In this document: positions 48,271 to 60,198 of the stretch, piece by piece
How positions within the stretch are numbered: the first letter of the stretch is position 1
Layout: every line of letters begins with the position of its first letter
Source of the DNA: Balanoglossus misakiensis
Taxonomy: Eukaryota > Hemichordata
Length of the DNA stretch: 64,000 nucleotides
Reading direction: 5' to 3'
NCBI GenBank assembly: GCA_040954595.2
Contig: CM082592.2
Location: 9,300,001-9,364,000 of the forward strand
The notes under the pieces: model-generated
The model's database searches: none
Told to the model about the DNA's origin: nothing
Seen by the model: only the letters and a program-made list of their open reading frames with translations
Position numbers and translations under genes: made by a program

Positions 48271-50792
48271 AAATCGAGGATTTTTCGACTTTGCGAATTT
48301 TCAAAATTTGGTCATTTTTTGAAAAAACCATGGGTTATAGCTCAGGAAAATGTTCAAAAATCGAGGATTTTTCGACTTTGCGAATTTTCAAAATTTAGTC
48401 ATTTTTTGAAAAAACCATGGGTTATAGCTCAGGAAAATGTTCAAAAATCGAGGATTTTTCGACTTTGCGAATTTTCAAAATTTGGTCATTTTTTGAAAAA
48501 ACCATGGGTTATAGCTCAGGAAAATGTTCAAAAATCGAGGATTTTTCGACTTTGCGAATTTTCAAAATTTAGTCATTTTTTGAAAAAACCATGGGTTATA
48601 GCTCAGGAAAATGTTCAAAAATCGAGGATTTTTCGACTTTGCGAATTTTCAAAATTTGGTCATTTTTTGAAAAAACCATGGGTTATAGCTCAGGAAAATG
48701 TTCAAAAATCGAGGATTTTTCGACTTTGCGAATTTTCAAAATTTGGTCATTTTTTGAAAAAACCATGGGTTATAGCTCAGGAAAATGTTCAAATATCGAG
48801 GATTTTTCGACTTTGCGAATTTTCAAAATTTGGTCATTTTTTGAAAAAACCATGGGTTATAGCTCAGGAAAATGTTCAAATATCGAGGATTTTTCGACTT
48901 TGCGAATTTTCAAAATTTGGTCATTTTTTGAAAAAACCATGGGTTATAGCTCAGGAAAATGTTCAAAAATCGAGGATTTTTCGACTTTGCGAATTTTCAA
49001 AATTTGGTCATTTTTTGAAAAAACCATGGGTTATAGCTCAGGAAAATGTTCAAAAATCGAGGATTTTTCGACTTTGCGAATTTTCAAAATTTGGTCATTT
49101 TTTGAAAAAACCATGGGTTATAGCTCAGGAAAATGTTCAAAAATCGAGGATTTTTCGACTTTGCGAATTTTCAAAATTTGGTCATTTTTTGAAAAAACCA
49201 TGGGTTATAGCTCAGGAAAATGTTCAAAAATCGAGGATTTTTCGACTTTGCGAATTTTCAAAATTTGGTCATTTTTTGGAAAAACCATGGGTTATAGCTC
49301 AGGAAAATGTTCAAAAATCGAGGATTTTTCGACTTTGCGAATTTTCAAAATTTGGTCATTTTTTGAAAAAACCATGGGTTATAGCTCAGGAAAATGTTCA
49401 AATATCGAGGATTTTTCGACTTTGCGAATTTTCAAAATTTGGTCATTTTTTGAAAAAACCATGGGTTATAGCTCAGGAAAATGTTCAAAAATCGAGGATT
49501 TTTCGACTTTGCGAATTTTCAAAATTTGGTCATTTTTTGAAAAAACCATGGGTTATAGCTCAGGAAAATGTTCAAAAATCGAGGATTTTTCGACTTTGCG
49601 AATTTTCAAAATTTGGTCATTTTTTGAAAAAACCATGGGTTATAGCTCAGGAAAATGTTCAAAAATCGAGGATTTTTCGACTTTGCGAATTTTCAAAATT
49701 TGGTCATTTTTTGAAAAAACCATGGGTTATAGCTCAGGAAAATGTTCAAAAATCGAGGATTTTTCGACTTTGCGAATTTTCAAAATTTGGTCATTTTTTG
49801 AAAAAAAACATGGGTTATAGCTCAGGAAAATGTTCAAAAATCTTGGATTTTTCGACTTTGCGAATTTTCAAAATTTGGTCATTTTTTGAAAAAACCATGG
49901 GTTATAGCTCAGGAAAATGTTCAAAAATCGAGGATTTTTCGACTTTGCGAATTTTCAAAATTTGGTCATTTTTTGAAAAAACCATGGGTTATAGCTCAGG
50001 AAAATGTTCAAAAATCGAGGATTTTTCGACTTTGCGAATTTTCAAAATTTGGTCATTTTTTGAAAAAACCATGGGTTATAGCTCAGGAAAATGTTCAAAA
50101 ATCGAGGATTTTTCGACTTTTCGAATTTTCAAAATTTGGTCATTTTTTGAAAAAACCATGGGTTATAGCTCAGGAAAATGTTCAAAAATCGAGGATTTTT
50201 CGACTTTTCGAATTTTCAAAATTTGGTCATTTTTTGAAAAAACCATGGGTTATAGCTCAGGAAAATGTTCAAAAATCGAGGATTTTTCGACTTTTCGAAT
50301 TTTCAAAATTTGGTCATTTTTTTAAAAAACCATGGGTTATAGCTCAGGAAAATGTTCAAAAATCGAGGATTTTTCGACTTTGCGAATTTTCAAAATTTAG
50401 TCATTTTTTGAAAAAACCATGGGTTATAGCTCAGGAAAATGTTCAAAAATCGAGGATTTTTCGACTTTGCGAATTTTCAAAATTTGGTCATTTTTTGAAA
50501 AAACCATGGGTTATAGCTCAGGAAAATGTTCAAAAATCGAGGATTTTTCGACTTTGCGAATTTTCAAAATTTGGTCATTTTTTGAAAAAACCATGGGTTA
50601 TAGCTCAGGAAAATGTTCAAAAATCGAGGATTTTTCGACTTTGCGAATTTTCAAAATTTGGTCATTTTTTTGAAAAAACCATGGGTTATAGCTCAGGAAA
50701 ATGTTCAAAAATCGAGGATTTTTCGACTTTGCGAATTTTCAAAATTTGGTCATTTTTTGAAAAAACCATGGGTTATAGCTCAGGAAAATGTT

Positions 50793-53700
50793 GAAAAATC
50801 GAGGATTTTTCGACTTTGCGAATTTTCAAAATTTGGTCATTTTTTGAAAAAACCATGGGTTATAGCTCAGGAAAATGTTGAAAAATCGAGGATTTTTCGA
50901 CTTTGCGAATTTTCAAAATTTGGTCATTTTTTGAAAAAACCATGGGTTATAGCTCAGGAAAATGTTCAAATATCGAGGATTTTTCGACTTTGCGAATTTT
51001 CAAAATTTGGTCATTTTTTGAAAAAACCATGGGTTATAGCTCAGGAAAATGTTCAAAAATCGAGGATTTTTCGACTTTGCGAATTTTCAAAATTTAGTCA
51101 TTTTTTGAAAAAACCATGGGTTATAGCTCAGGAAAATGTTCAAAAATCGAGGATTTTTCGACTTTGCGAATTTTCAAAATTTGGTCATTTTTTGAAAAAA
51201 CCATGGGTTATAGCTCAGGAAAATGTTCAAAAATCGAGGATTTTTCGACTTTGCGAATTTTCAAAATTTGGTCATTTTTTGAAAAAACCATGGGTTATAG
51301 CTCAGGAAAATGTTCAAAAATCGAGGATTTTTCGACTTTGCGAATTTTCAAAATTTGGTCATTTTTTGAAAAAACCATGGGTTATAGCTCAGGAAAATGT
51401 TCAAAAATCGAGGATTTTTCGACTTTGCGAATTTTCAAAATTTGGTCATTTTTTGAAAAAACCATGGGTTATAGCTCAGGAAAATGTTCAAAAATCGAGG
51501 ATTTTTCGACTTTTCGAATTTTCAAAATTTGGTCATTTTTTGAAAAAACCATGGGTTATAGCTCAGGAAAATGTTCAAAAATCGAGGATTTTTCGACTTT
51601 TCGAATTTTCAAAATTTGGTCATTTTTTGAAAAAACCATGGGTTATAGCTCAGGAAAATGTTCAAAAATCGAGGATTTTTCGACTTTGCGAATTTTCAAA
51701 ATTTGGTCATTTTTTGAAAAAACCATGGGTTATAGCTCAGGAAAATGTTGAAAAATCGAGGATTTTTCGACTTTGCGAATTTTCAAAATTTGGTCATTTT
51801 TTGAAAAAACCATGGGTTATAGCTCAGGAAAATGTTCAAATATCGAGGATTTTTCGACTTTGCGAATTTTCAAAATTTGGTCATTTTTTGAAAAAACCAT
51901 GGGTTATAGCTCAGGAAAATGTTCAAAAATCGAGGATTTTTCGACTTTGCGAATTTTCAAAATTTAGTCATTTTTTGAAAAAACCATGGGTTATAGCTCA
52001 GGAAAATGTTCAAAAATCGAGGATTTTTCGACTTTGCGAATTTTCAAAATTTGGTCATTTTTTGAAAAAACCATGGGTTATAGCTCAGGAAAATGTTCAA
52101 AAATCGAGGATTTTTCGACTTTGCGAATTTTCAAAATTTGGTCATTTTTTGAAAAAACCATGGGTTATAGCTCAGGAAAATGTTCAAAAATCGAGGATTT
52201 TTCGACTTTGCGAATTTTCAAAATTTGGTCATTTTTTGAAAAAACCATGGGTTATAGCTCAGGAAAATGTTCAAAAATCGAGGATTTTTCGACTTTGCGA
52301 ATTTTCAAAATTTGGTCATTTTTTGAAAAAACCATGGGTTATAGCTCAGGAAAATGTTCAAAAATCGAGGATTTTTCGACTTTGCGAATTTTCAAAATTT
52401 AGTCATTTTTTGAAAAAACCATGGGTTATAGCTCAGGAAAATGTTCAAAAATCGAGGATTTTTCGACTTTGCGAATTTTCAAAATTTGGTCATTTTTTGA
52501 AAAAACCATGGGTTATAGCTCAGGAAAATGTTCAAAAATCGAGGATTTTTCGACTTTGCGAATTTTCAAAATTTGGTCATTTTTTGAAAAAACCATGGGT
52601 TATAGCTCAGGAAAATGTTCAAAAATCGAGGATTTTTCGACTTTGCGAATTTTCAAAATTTGGTCATTTTTTGAAAAAACCATGGGTTATAGCTCAGGAA
52701 AATGTTCAAATATCGAGGATGTTTCGACTTTGCGAATTTTCAAAATTTGGTCATTTTTTGAAAAAACCATGGGTTATAGCTCAGGAAAATGTTCAAATAT
52801 CGAGGATTTTTCGACTTTGCGAATTTTCAAAATTTGTTCATTTTTTGAAAAAACCATGGGTTATAGCTCAGGAAAATGTTCAAATATCGAGGATTTTTCG
52901 ACTTTGCGAATTTTCAAAATTTGTTCATTTTTTGAAAAAACCATGGGTTATAGCTCAGGAAAATGTTCAAAAATCGAGGATTTTTCGACTTTGCGAATTT
53001 TCAAAATTTGGTCATTTTTTGAAAAAACCATGGGTTATAGCTCAGGAAAATGTTCAAAAATCGAGGATTTTTCGACTTTGCGAATTTTCAAAATTTGGTC
53101 ATTTTTTGAAAAAACCATGGGTTATAGCTCAGGAAAATGTTCAAAAATCGAGGATTTTTCGACTTTGCGAATTTTCAAAATTTGGTCATTTTTTGAAAAA
53201 ACCATGGGTTATAGCTCAGGAAAATGTTCAAAAATCGAGGATTTTTCGACTTTGCGAAATTTTCAAAATTTGGTCATTTTTTGAAAAAACCATGGGTTAT
53301 AGCTCAGGAAAATGTTCAAAAATCGAGTATTTTTCGACTTTGCGAATTTTCAAAATTTGGTCATTTTTTGAAAAAACCATGGGTTATAGCTCAGGAAAAT
53401 GTTCAAAAATCGAGTATTTTTCGACTTTGCGAATTTTCAAAATTTGGTCATTTTTTGAAAAAACCATGGGTTATAGCTCAGGAAAATGTTCAAAAATCGA
53501 GTATTTTTCGACTTTGCGAATTTTCAAAATTTGGTCATTTTTTGAAAAAACCATGGGTTATAGCTCAGGAAAATGTTCAAAAATCGAGGATTTTTCGACT
53601 TTGCGAATTTTCAAAATTTGGTCATTTTTTGAAAAAACCATGGGTTATAGCTCAGGAAAATGTTCAAAAATCGAGGATTTTTCGACTTTGCGAATTTTCA

Positions 53701-56700
53701 AAATTTGGTCATTTTTTGAAAAAACCATGGGTTATAGCTCAGGAAAATGTTCAAAAATCGAGGATTTTTCGACTTTGCGAATTTTCAAAATTTGGTCATT
53801 TTTTGAAAAAACCATGGGTTATAGCTCAGGAAAATGTTCAAAAATCGAGGATTTTTCGACTTTGCGAATTTTCAAAATTTGGTCATTTTTTGAAAAAACC
53901 ATGGGTTATAGCTCAGGAAAATGTTGAAAAATCGAGGATTTTTCGACTTTGCGAATTTTCAAAATTTGGTCATTTTTTGAAAAAACCATGGGTTATAGCT
54001 CAGGAAAATGTTCAAATATCGAGGATTTTTCGACTTTGCGAATTTTCAAAATTTGGTCATTTTTTGAAAAAACCATGGGTTATAGCTCAGGAAAATGTTC
54101 AAAAATCGAGGATTTTTCGACTTTGCGAATTTTCAAAATTTAGTCATTTTTTGAAAAAACCATGGGTTATAGCTCAGGAAAATGTTCAAAAATCGAGGAT
54201 TTTTCGACTTTGCGAATTTTCAAAATTTGGTCATTTTTTGAAAAAACCACGGGTTATAGCTCAGGAAAATGTTCAAAAATCGAGGATTTTTCGACTTTGC
54301 GAATTTTCAAAATTTGGTCATTTTTTGAAAAAACCATGGGTTATAGCTCAGGAAAATGTTCAAAAATCGAGGATTTTTCGACTTTTCGAATTTTCAAAAT
54401 TTGGTCATTTTTTGAAAAAACCATGGGTTATAGCTCAGGAAAATGTTCAAAAATCGAGGATTTTTCGACTTTGCGAATTTTCAAAATTTGGTCATTTTTT
54501 GAAAAAACCATGGGTTATAGCTCAGGAAAATGTTCAAAAATCGAGGATTTTTCGACTTTGCGAATTTTCAAAATTTGGTCATTTTTTGAAAAAACCATGG
54601 GTTATAGCTCAGGAAAATGTTCAAAAATCGAGGATTTTTCGACTTTGCGAATTTTCAAAATTTGGTCATTTTTTGAAAAAACCATGGGTTATAGCTCAGG
54701 AAAATGTTCAAAAATCGAGGATTTTTCGACTTTGCGAATTTTCAAAATTTGGTCATTTTTTGAAAAAACTATGGGTTATAGCTCAGGAAAATGTTCAAAA
54801 ATCGAGGATTTTTCGACTTTGCGAATTTTCAAAATTTGGTCATTTTTTGAAAAAACCATGGGTTATAGCTCAGGAAAATGTTCAAAAATCGAGGATTTTT
54901 CGACTTTTCGAATTTTCAAAATTTGGTCATTTTTTGAAAAAACCATGGGTTATAGCTCAGGAAAATGTTCAAAAATCGAGGATTTTTCGACTTTTCGAAT
55001 TTTCAAAATTTGGTCATTTTTTGAAAAAACCATGGGTTATAGCTCAGGAAAATGTTCAAAAATCGAGGATTTTTCGACTTTGCGAATTTTCAAAATTTGG
55101 TCATTTTTTGAAAAAACCATGGGTTATAGCTCAGGAAAATGTTCAAAAATCGAGGATTTTTCGACTTTGCGAATTTTCAAAATTTGGTCATTTTTTGAAA
55201 AAACCATGGGTTATAGCTCAGGAAAATGTTCAAAAATCGAGGATTTTTCGACTTTGCGAATTTTCAAAATTTGGTCATTTTTTGAAAAAACCATGGGTTA
55301 TAGCTCAGGAAAATGTTGAAAAATCGAGGATTTTTCGACTTTGCGAATTTTCAAAATTTGGTCATTTTTTGAAAAAACCATGGGTTATAGCTCAGGAAAA
55401 TGTTCAAATATCGAGGATTTTTCGACTTTGCGAATTTTCAAAATTTGGTCATTTTTTGAAAAAACCATGGGTTATAGCTCAGGAAAATGTTCAAAAATCG
55501 AGGATTTTTCGACTTTGCGAATTTTCAAAATTTAGTCATTTTTTGAAAAAACCATGGGTTATAGCTCAGGAAAATGTTCAAAAATCGAGGATTTTTCGAC
55601 TTTGCGAATTTTCAAAATTTGGTCATTTTTTGAAAAAACCATGGGTTATAGCTCAGGAAAATGTTCAAAAATCGAGGATTTTTCGACTTTGCGAATTTTC
55701 AAAATTTGGTCATTTTTTGAAAAAACCATGGGTTATAGCTCAGGAAAATGTTCAAAAATCGAGGATTTTTCGACTTTGCGAATTTTCAAAATTTGGTCAT
55801 TTTTTGAAAAAACCATGGGTTATAGCTCAGGAAAATGTTCAAAAATCGAGGATTTTTCGACTTTGCGAATTTTCAAAATTTGGTCATTTTTTGAAAAAAC
55901 CATGGGTTATAGCTCAGGAAAATGTTCAAAAATCGAGGATTTTTCGACTTTGCGAATTTTCAAAATTTAGTCATTTTTTGAAAAAACCATGGGTTATAGC
56001 TCAGGAAAATGTTCAAAAATCGAGGATTTTTCGACTTTGCGAATTTTCAAAATTTGGTCATTTTTTGAAAAAACCATGGGTTATAGCTCAGGAAAATGTT
56101 CAAAAATCGAGGATTTTTCGACTTTGCGAATTTTCAAAATTTGGTCATTTTTTGAAAAAACCATGGGTTATAGCTCAGGAAAATGTTCAAAAATCGAGGA
56201 TTTTTCGACTTTGCGAATTTTCAAAATTTGGTCATTTTTTGAAAAAACCATGGGTTATAGCTCAGGAAAATGTTCAAATATCGAGGATGTTTCGACTTTG
56301 CGAATTTTCAAAATTTGGTCATTTTTTGAAAAAACCATGGGTTATAGCTCAGGAAAATGTTCAAATATCGAGGATTTTTCGACTTTGCGAATTTTCAAAA
56401 TTTGGTCATTTTTTGAAAAAACCATGGGTTATAGCTCAGGAAAATGTTCAAATATCGAGGATTTTTCGACTTTGCGAATTTTCAAAATTTGTTCATTTTT
56501 TGAAAAAACCATGGGTTATAGCTCAGGAAAATGTTCAAAAATCGAGGATTTTTCGACTTTGCGAATTTTCAAAATTTGGTCATTTTTTGAAAAAACCATG
56601 GGTTATAGCTCAGGAAAATGTTCAAAAATCGAGGATTTTTCGACTTTGCGAATTTTCAAAATTTAGTCATTTTTTGAAAAAACCATGGGTTATAGCTCAG

Positions 56701-58510
56701 GAAAATGTTCAAAAATCGAGGATTTTTCGACTTTGCGAATTTTCAAAATTTGGTCATTTTTTGAAAAAACCATGGGTTATAGCTCAGGAAAATGTTCAAA
56801 AATCGAGGATTTTTCGACTTTGCGAATTTTCAAAATTTGGTCATTTTTTGAAAAAACCATGGGTTATAGCTCAGGAAAATGTTCAAAAATCGAGGATTTT
56901 TCGACTTTGCGAATTTTCAAAATTTGGTCATTTTTTGAAAAAACCATGGGTTATAGCTCAGGAAAATGTTCAAATATCGAGGATGTTTCGACTTTGCGAA
57001 TTTTCAAAATTTGGTCATTTTTTGAAAAAACCATGGGTTATAGCTCAGGAAAATGTTCAAATATCGAGGATTTTTCGACTTTGCGAATTTTCAAAATTTG
57101 GTCATTTTTTGAAAAAACCATGGGTTATAGCTCAGGAAAATGTTCAAATATCGAGGATTTTTCGACTTTGCGAATTTTCAAAATTTGTTCATTTTTTGAA
57201 AAAACCATGGGTTATAGCTCAGGAAAATGTTCAAAAATCGAGGATTTTTCGACTTTGCGAATTTTCAAAATTTGTTCATTTTTTGAAAAAACCATGGGTT
57301 ATAGCTCAGGAAAATGTTCAAAAATCGAGGATTTTTCGACTTTGCGAATTTTCAAAATTTGGTCATTTTTTGAAAAAACCATGGGTTATAGCTCAGGAAA
57401 ATGTTCAAAAATCGAGGATTTTTCGACTTTGCGAATTTTCAAAATTTGGTCATTTTTTGAAAAAACCATGGGTTATAGCTCAGGAAAATGTTCAAAAATC
57501 GAGGATTTTTCGACTTTGCGAATTTTCAAAATTTGGTCATTTTTTGAAAAAACCATGGGTTATAGCTCAGGAAAATGTTCAAAAATCGAGGATTTTTCGT
57601 CTTTGCGAAATTTTCAAAATTTGGTCATTTTTTGAAAAAACCATGGGTTATAGCTCAGGAAAATGTTCAAAAATCGAGTATTTTTCGACTTTGCGAATTT
57701 TCAAAATTTGGTCATTTTTTGAAAAAACCATGGGTTATAGCTCAGGAAAATGTTCAAATATCGAGGATTTTTCGACTTTGCGAATTTTCAAAATTTGTTC
57801 ATTTTTTGAAAAAACCATGGGTTATAGCTCAGGAAAATGTTCAAAAATCGAGGATTTTTCGACTTTGCGAATTTTCAAAATTTGTTCATTTTTTGAAAAA
57901 ACCATGGGTTATAGCTCAGGAAAATGTTCAAAAATCGAGGATTTTTCGACTTTGCGAATTTTCAAAATTTGGTCATTTTTTGAAAAAACCATGGGTTATA
58001 GCTCAGGAAAATGTTCAAAAATCGAGGATTTTTCGACTTTGCGAATTTTCAAAATTTGGTCATTTTTTGAAAAAACCATGGGTTATAGCTCAGGAAAATG
58101 TTCAAAAATCGAGGATTTTTCGACTTTGCGAATTTTCAAAATTTGGTCATTTTTTGAAAAAACCATGGGTTATAGCTCAGGAAAATGTTCAAAAATCGAG
58201 GATTTTTCGTCTTTGCGAAATTTTCAAAATTTGGTCATTTTTTGAAAAAACCATGGGTTATAGCTCAGGAAAATGTTCAAAAATCGAGTATTTTTCGACT
58301 TTGCGAATTTTCAAAATTTGGTCATTTTTTGAAAAAACCATGGGTTATAGCTCAGGAAAATGTTCAAAAATCGAGTATTTTTCGACTTTGCGAATTTTCA
58401 AAATTTGGTCATTTTTTGAAAAAACCATGGGTTATAGCTCAGGAAAATGTTCAAAAATCGAGTATTTTTCGACTTTGCGAATTTTCAAAATTTGGTCATT
58501 TTTTGAAAAA
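50793..58510 (+). repeat. Nested block duplications in the right arm
   Basis: ATGTTGAAAAATCG occurs near 50881, 51751, 53927 and 55319 (steps of 870, 2176 and 1392). GAGGATGTTTCG occurs near 52721, 56289 and 56985 (3568, then 696 = 8 monomers). TCGTCTTTGCGAAATT occurs near 57600 and 58210. Triplets of GAGTATTTTT occur near 53327-53501 and 58287-58461. This is the pattern left by unequal exchange. Confidence 0.85.
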
Positions 58511-58700
58511 ACCATGGGTTATAGCTCAGGAAAATGTTCAAAAATCGAGGATTTTTCGACTTTGCGAATTTTCAAAATTTGGTCATTTTTTGAAAAAACC
58601 ATGGGTTATAGCTCAGGAAAATGTTCAAAAATCGAGGATTTTTCGACTTTGCGAATTTTCAAAATTTGGTCATTTTTTGAAAAAACCATGGGTTATAGCT

Positions 58701-58975
58701 CATGAAAATCATTCAGAAATGACAATTTTTCGACTTGCGAAATTTCAAAATTTCTTCATTTTTTCGAAAAAACCATGGGTTATAGCTCAGGAAAATCATC
58801 CGGAAATGACAATTTTTCGACTTTTCGAAATTTCAAAATTTCTTCATTTTTTGAAAAAACCATGGGTTATAGCTCAGGAAAATGTTCAACAATCGACAAT
58901 TTTTCGACTTTGCGAAATTTCAAAATTTCTTCATTTTTTCGAAAAAACCATGGGTTATAGCTCATGAAAATCATC
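58701..58975 (+). repeat. Diverged edge monomers of the satellite
   Basis: About three monomers that keep CCATGGGTTATAGCTCA but have ATCATCCGGAAATGAC and TTTCTTCATTTTTTC in place of the consensus. Such divergence is expected at an array edge that unequal exchange no longer homogenises. The left edge has no equivalent. Confidence 0.9.
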
Positions 58976-59085
58976 CAAGAATTTAATTTTTTTGAAGTCA
59001 ATGACCCATTGAAATTTGAAAAAATGATGTAATTAGCAAAGTCGCAAAATTGTTATTTTTTGATGATTTTCATGAGATTATACAA
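58961..59085. repeat. Inverted relic monomer at the right edge
   Basis: CTCATGAAAATCATC at 58961-58975 is the exact reverse complement of GATGATTTTCATGAG at 59062-59076. The stretch leading to the latter (AGCAAAGTCGCAAAATTG) reads as a decayed monomer in the opposite orientation. This is a second orientation switch, independent of the one at 42.5 kb. Confidence 0.7.
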
Positions 59086-59140
59086 ATAGTTGTAACATGT
59101 GTTTTTTGTGACATGTATTTTTTTATATGTTTATATTTTT

Positions 59141-59183
59141 TCTATGGGCCTGGAGCCTGATTCAAATAAATAAATAAAAATAG
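59141..59183 (+). mobile_element. Possible retroposon 3' tail
   Basis: CTATGGGCCTGGAGCCTGA followed by AAATAAATAAATAAAAA looks like the 3' end of a non-LTR retroposon with a short-period A-rich tail. The body of such an element was not recognised, so this is a weak call. Confidence 0.3.
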
Positions 59184-60198
59184 TTGATGGAGCCAACCCG
59201 CCATAGGTGTTTTATTATATCCGTGAATGGCCAGAATGACATGCTAGTTTATTGCATATATTGTTTCCGTTGTATTTACATTATTTCATTATGGTTACAA
59301 CGTGTCCTGTGTCCTCGGGTACGCCCGTATGTGATTGAAATATATCGTAAATAATTACACATTGAGTTTCAAATATAGATAGCATGACTGCGGCCTTTTA
59401 AAATACAGTAATCGAACGAAAGTAATTTCTTGATCACGCGAATTCCTGATACGGACATACTGTTGGGGGATTGCTCGAGAATTCATTGGTCCCACAAATC
59501 CCTTTCTGCAGAAGAATTTGGTGTTCCATGTCTGTTGACCAACCATAATGACGGAGACAATGAAGGGGGAAAAAGATGTTTTTTTTTGTAATTATCTTGT
59601 GCTATTCAGACAGCACTTTTACGCAATCTACCTTTTATATTATGCCCGGTTAGCACGCAAAATAATTATTGACCTTCAATTCAAGGACACATTCACATAC
59701 GTACAGTCTGCCGAACTTGAATTCCACATCAACACAGCAGGGAGCTTTGACGTCATAAAGAGGGATGAGCCATAGGAAGCGAGTGGGGTAGGGGCATAGC
59801 AATGTGCCGTAGGAGAGGGACACAGTTTACGCGACCGAGGCACCGACCTTAATTCCCCATCCCACCCCCCTCATCGTTATAACTGAAAGCTCCCTTAGTT
59901 AATGTCGCACACGTCATGTGTTGGATTTGTGCCCATATGTTTTAGAAATACACGAGAATTTGAAGAATACTGGGAACACATGTTTCCGTGCATGTTCCAA
60001 TGTGAAAAGCGCTTGGTATCACGTGACTATCTAGTGGGAGCTATATGTGCCTCCGTTTCGCCAGTATCAATTTATGTCTCTATTACCAAGGTTACAAGTT
60101 ATACAAGACTACATTCTTTCCCCTGGGATTTTTAAAGGTCAGTTCTGAAAAGCCCACGGAAGGTGAAGAAGAGTTCCGCGTACTTGATCTTATCAATT
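59184..60198. other. Region upstream of the PLXDC gene
   Basis: About 1 kb with no recognised gene. It is expected to hold the promoter and 5' UTR of the PLXDC gene. No core promoter motif stands out. Confidence 0.4.

Larger units (their letters stand above)
42509..58700 (+). repeat. Satellite array, right arm (87-bp monomer, about 186 copies)
   Basis: The same monomer as the left arm, in plus orientation. Private variants are TTTAGTCAT, GACTTTTCGAA, ATGTTGAAAAATCG, CAAATATCG, TTTGTTCAT and GAGTATTTTT. These occur in repeated sets, showing block duplication. Two of the three plus-strand frames of the monomer have no stop, so open frames of over 1,600 codons occur by length alone. One-base indels switch between the two open frames freely, which argues against protein coding. 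Confidence 0.98.

Noticed and set aside
26376-58700. CRISPR-like regular repeats
   Set aside because: The repeats are contiguous 87-bp monomers with no unique spacers, in an animal genome.
26328-58967. Long open frames of up to about 1795 codons on either strand of the repeat region
   Set aside because: They come from an 87-bp monomer with two stop-free frames. One-base indels between monomers switch frames without any sign of selection on reading frame, so they are satellite, not genes.
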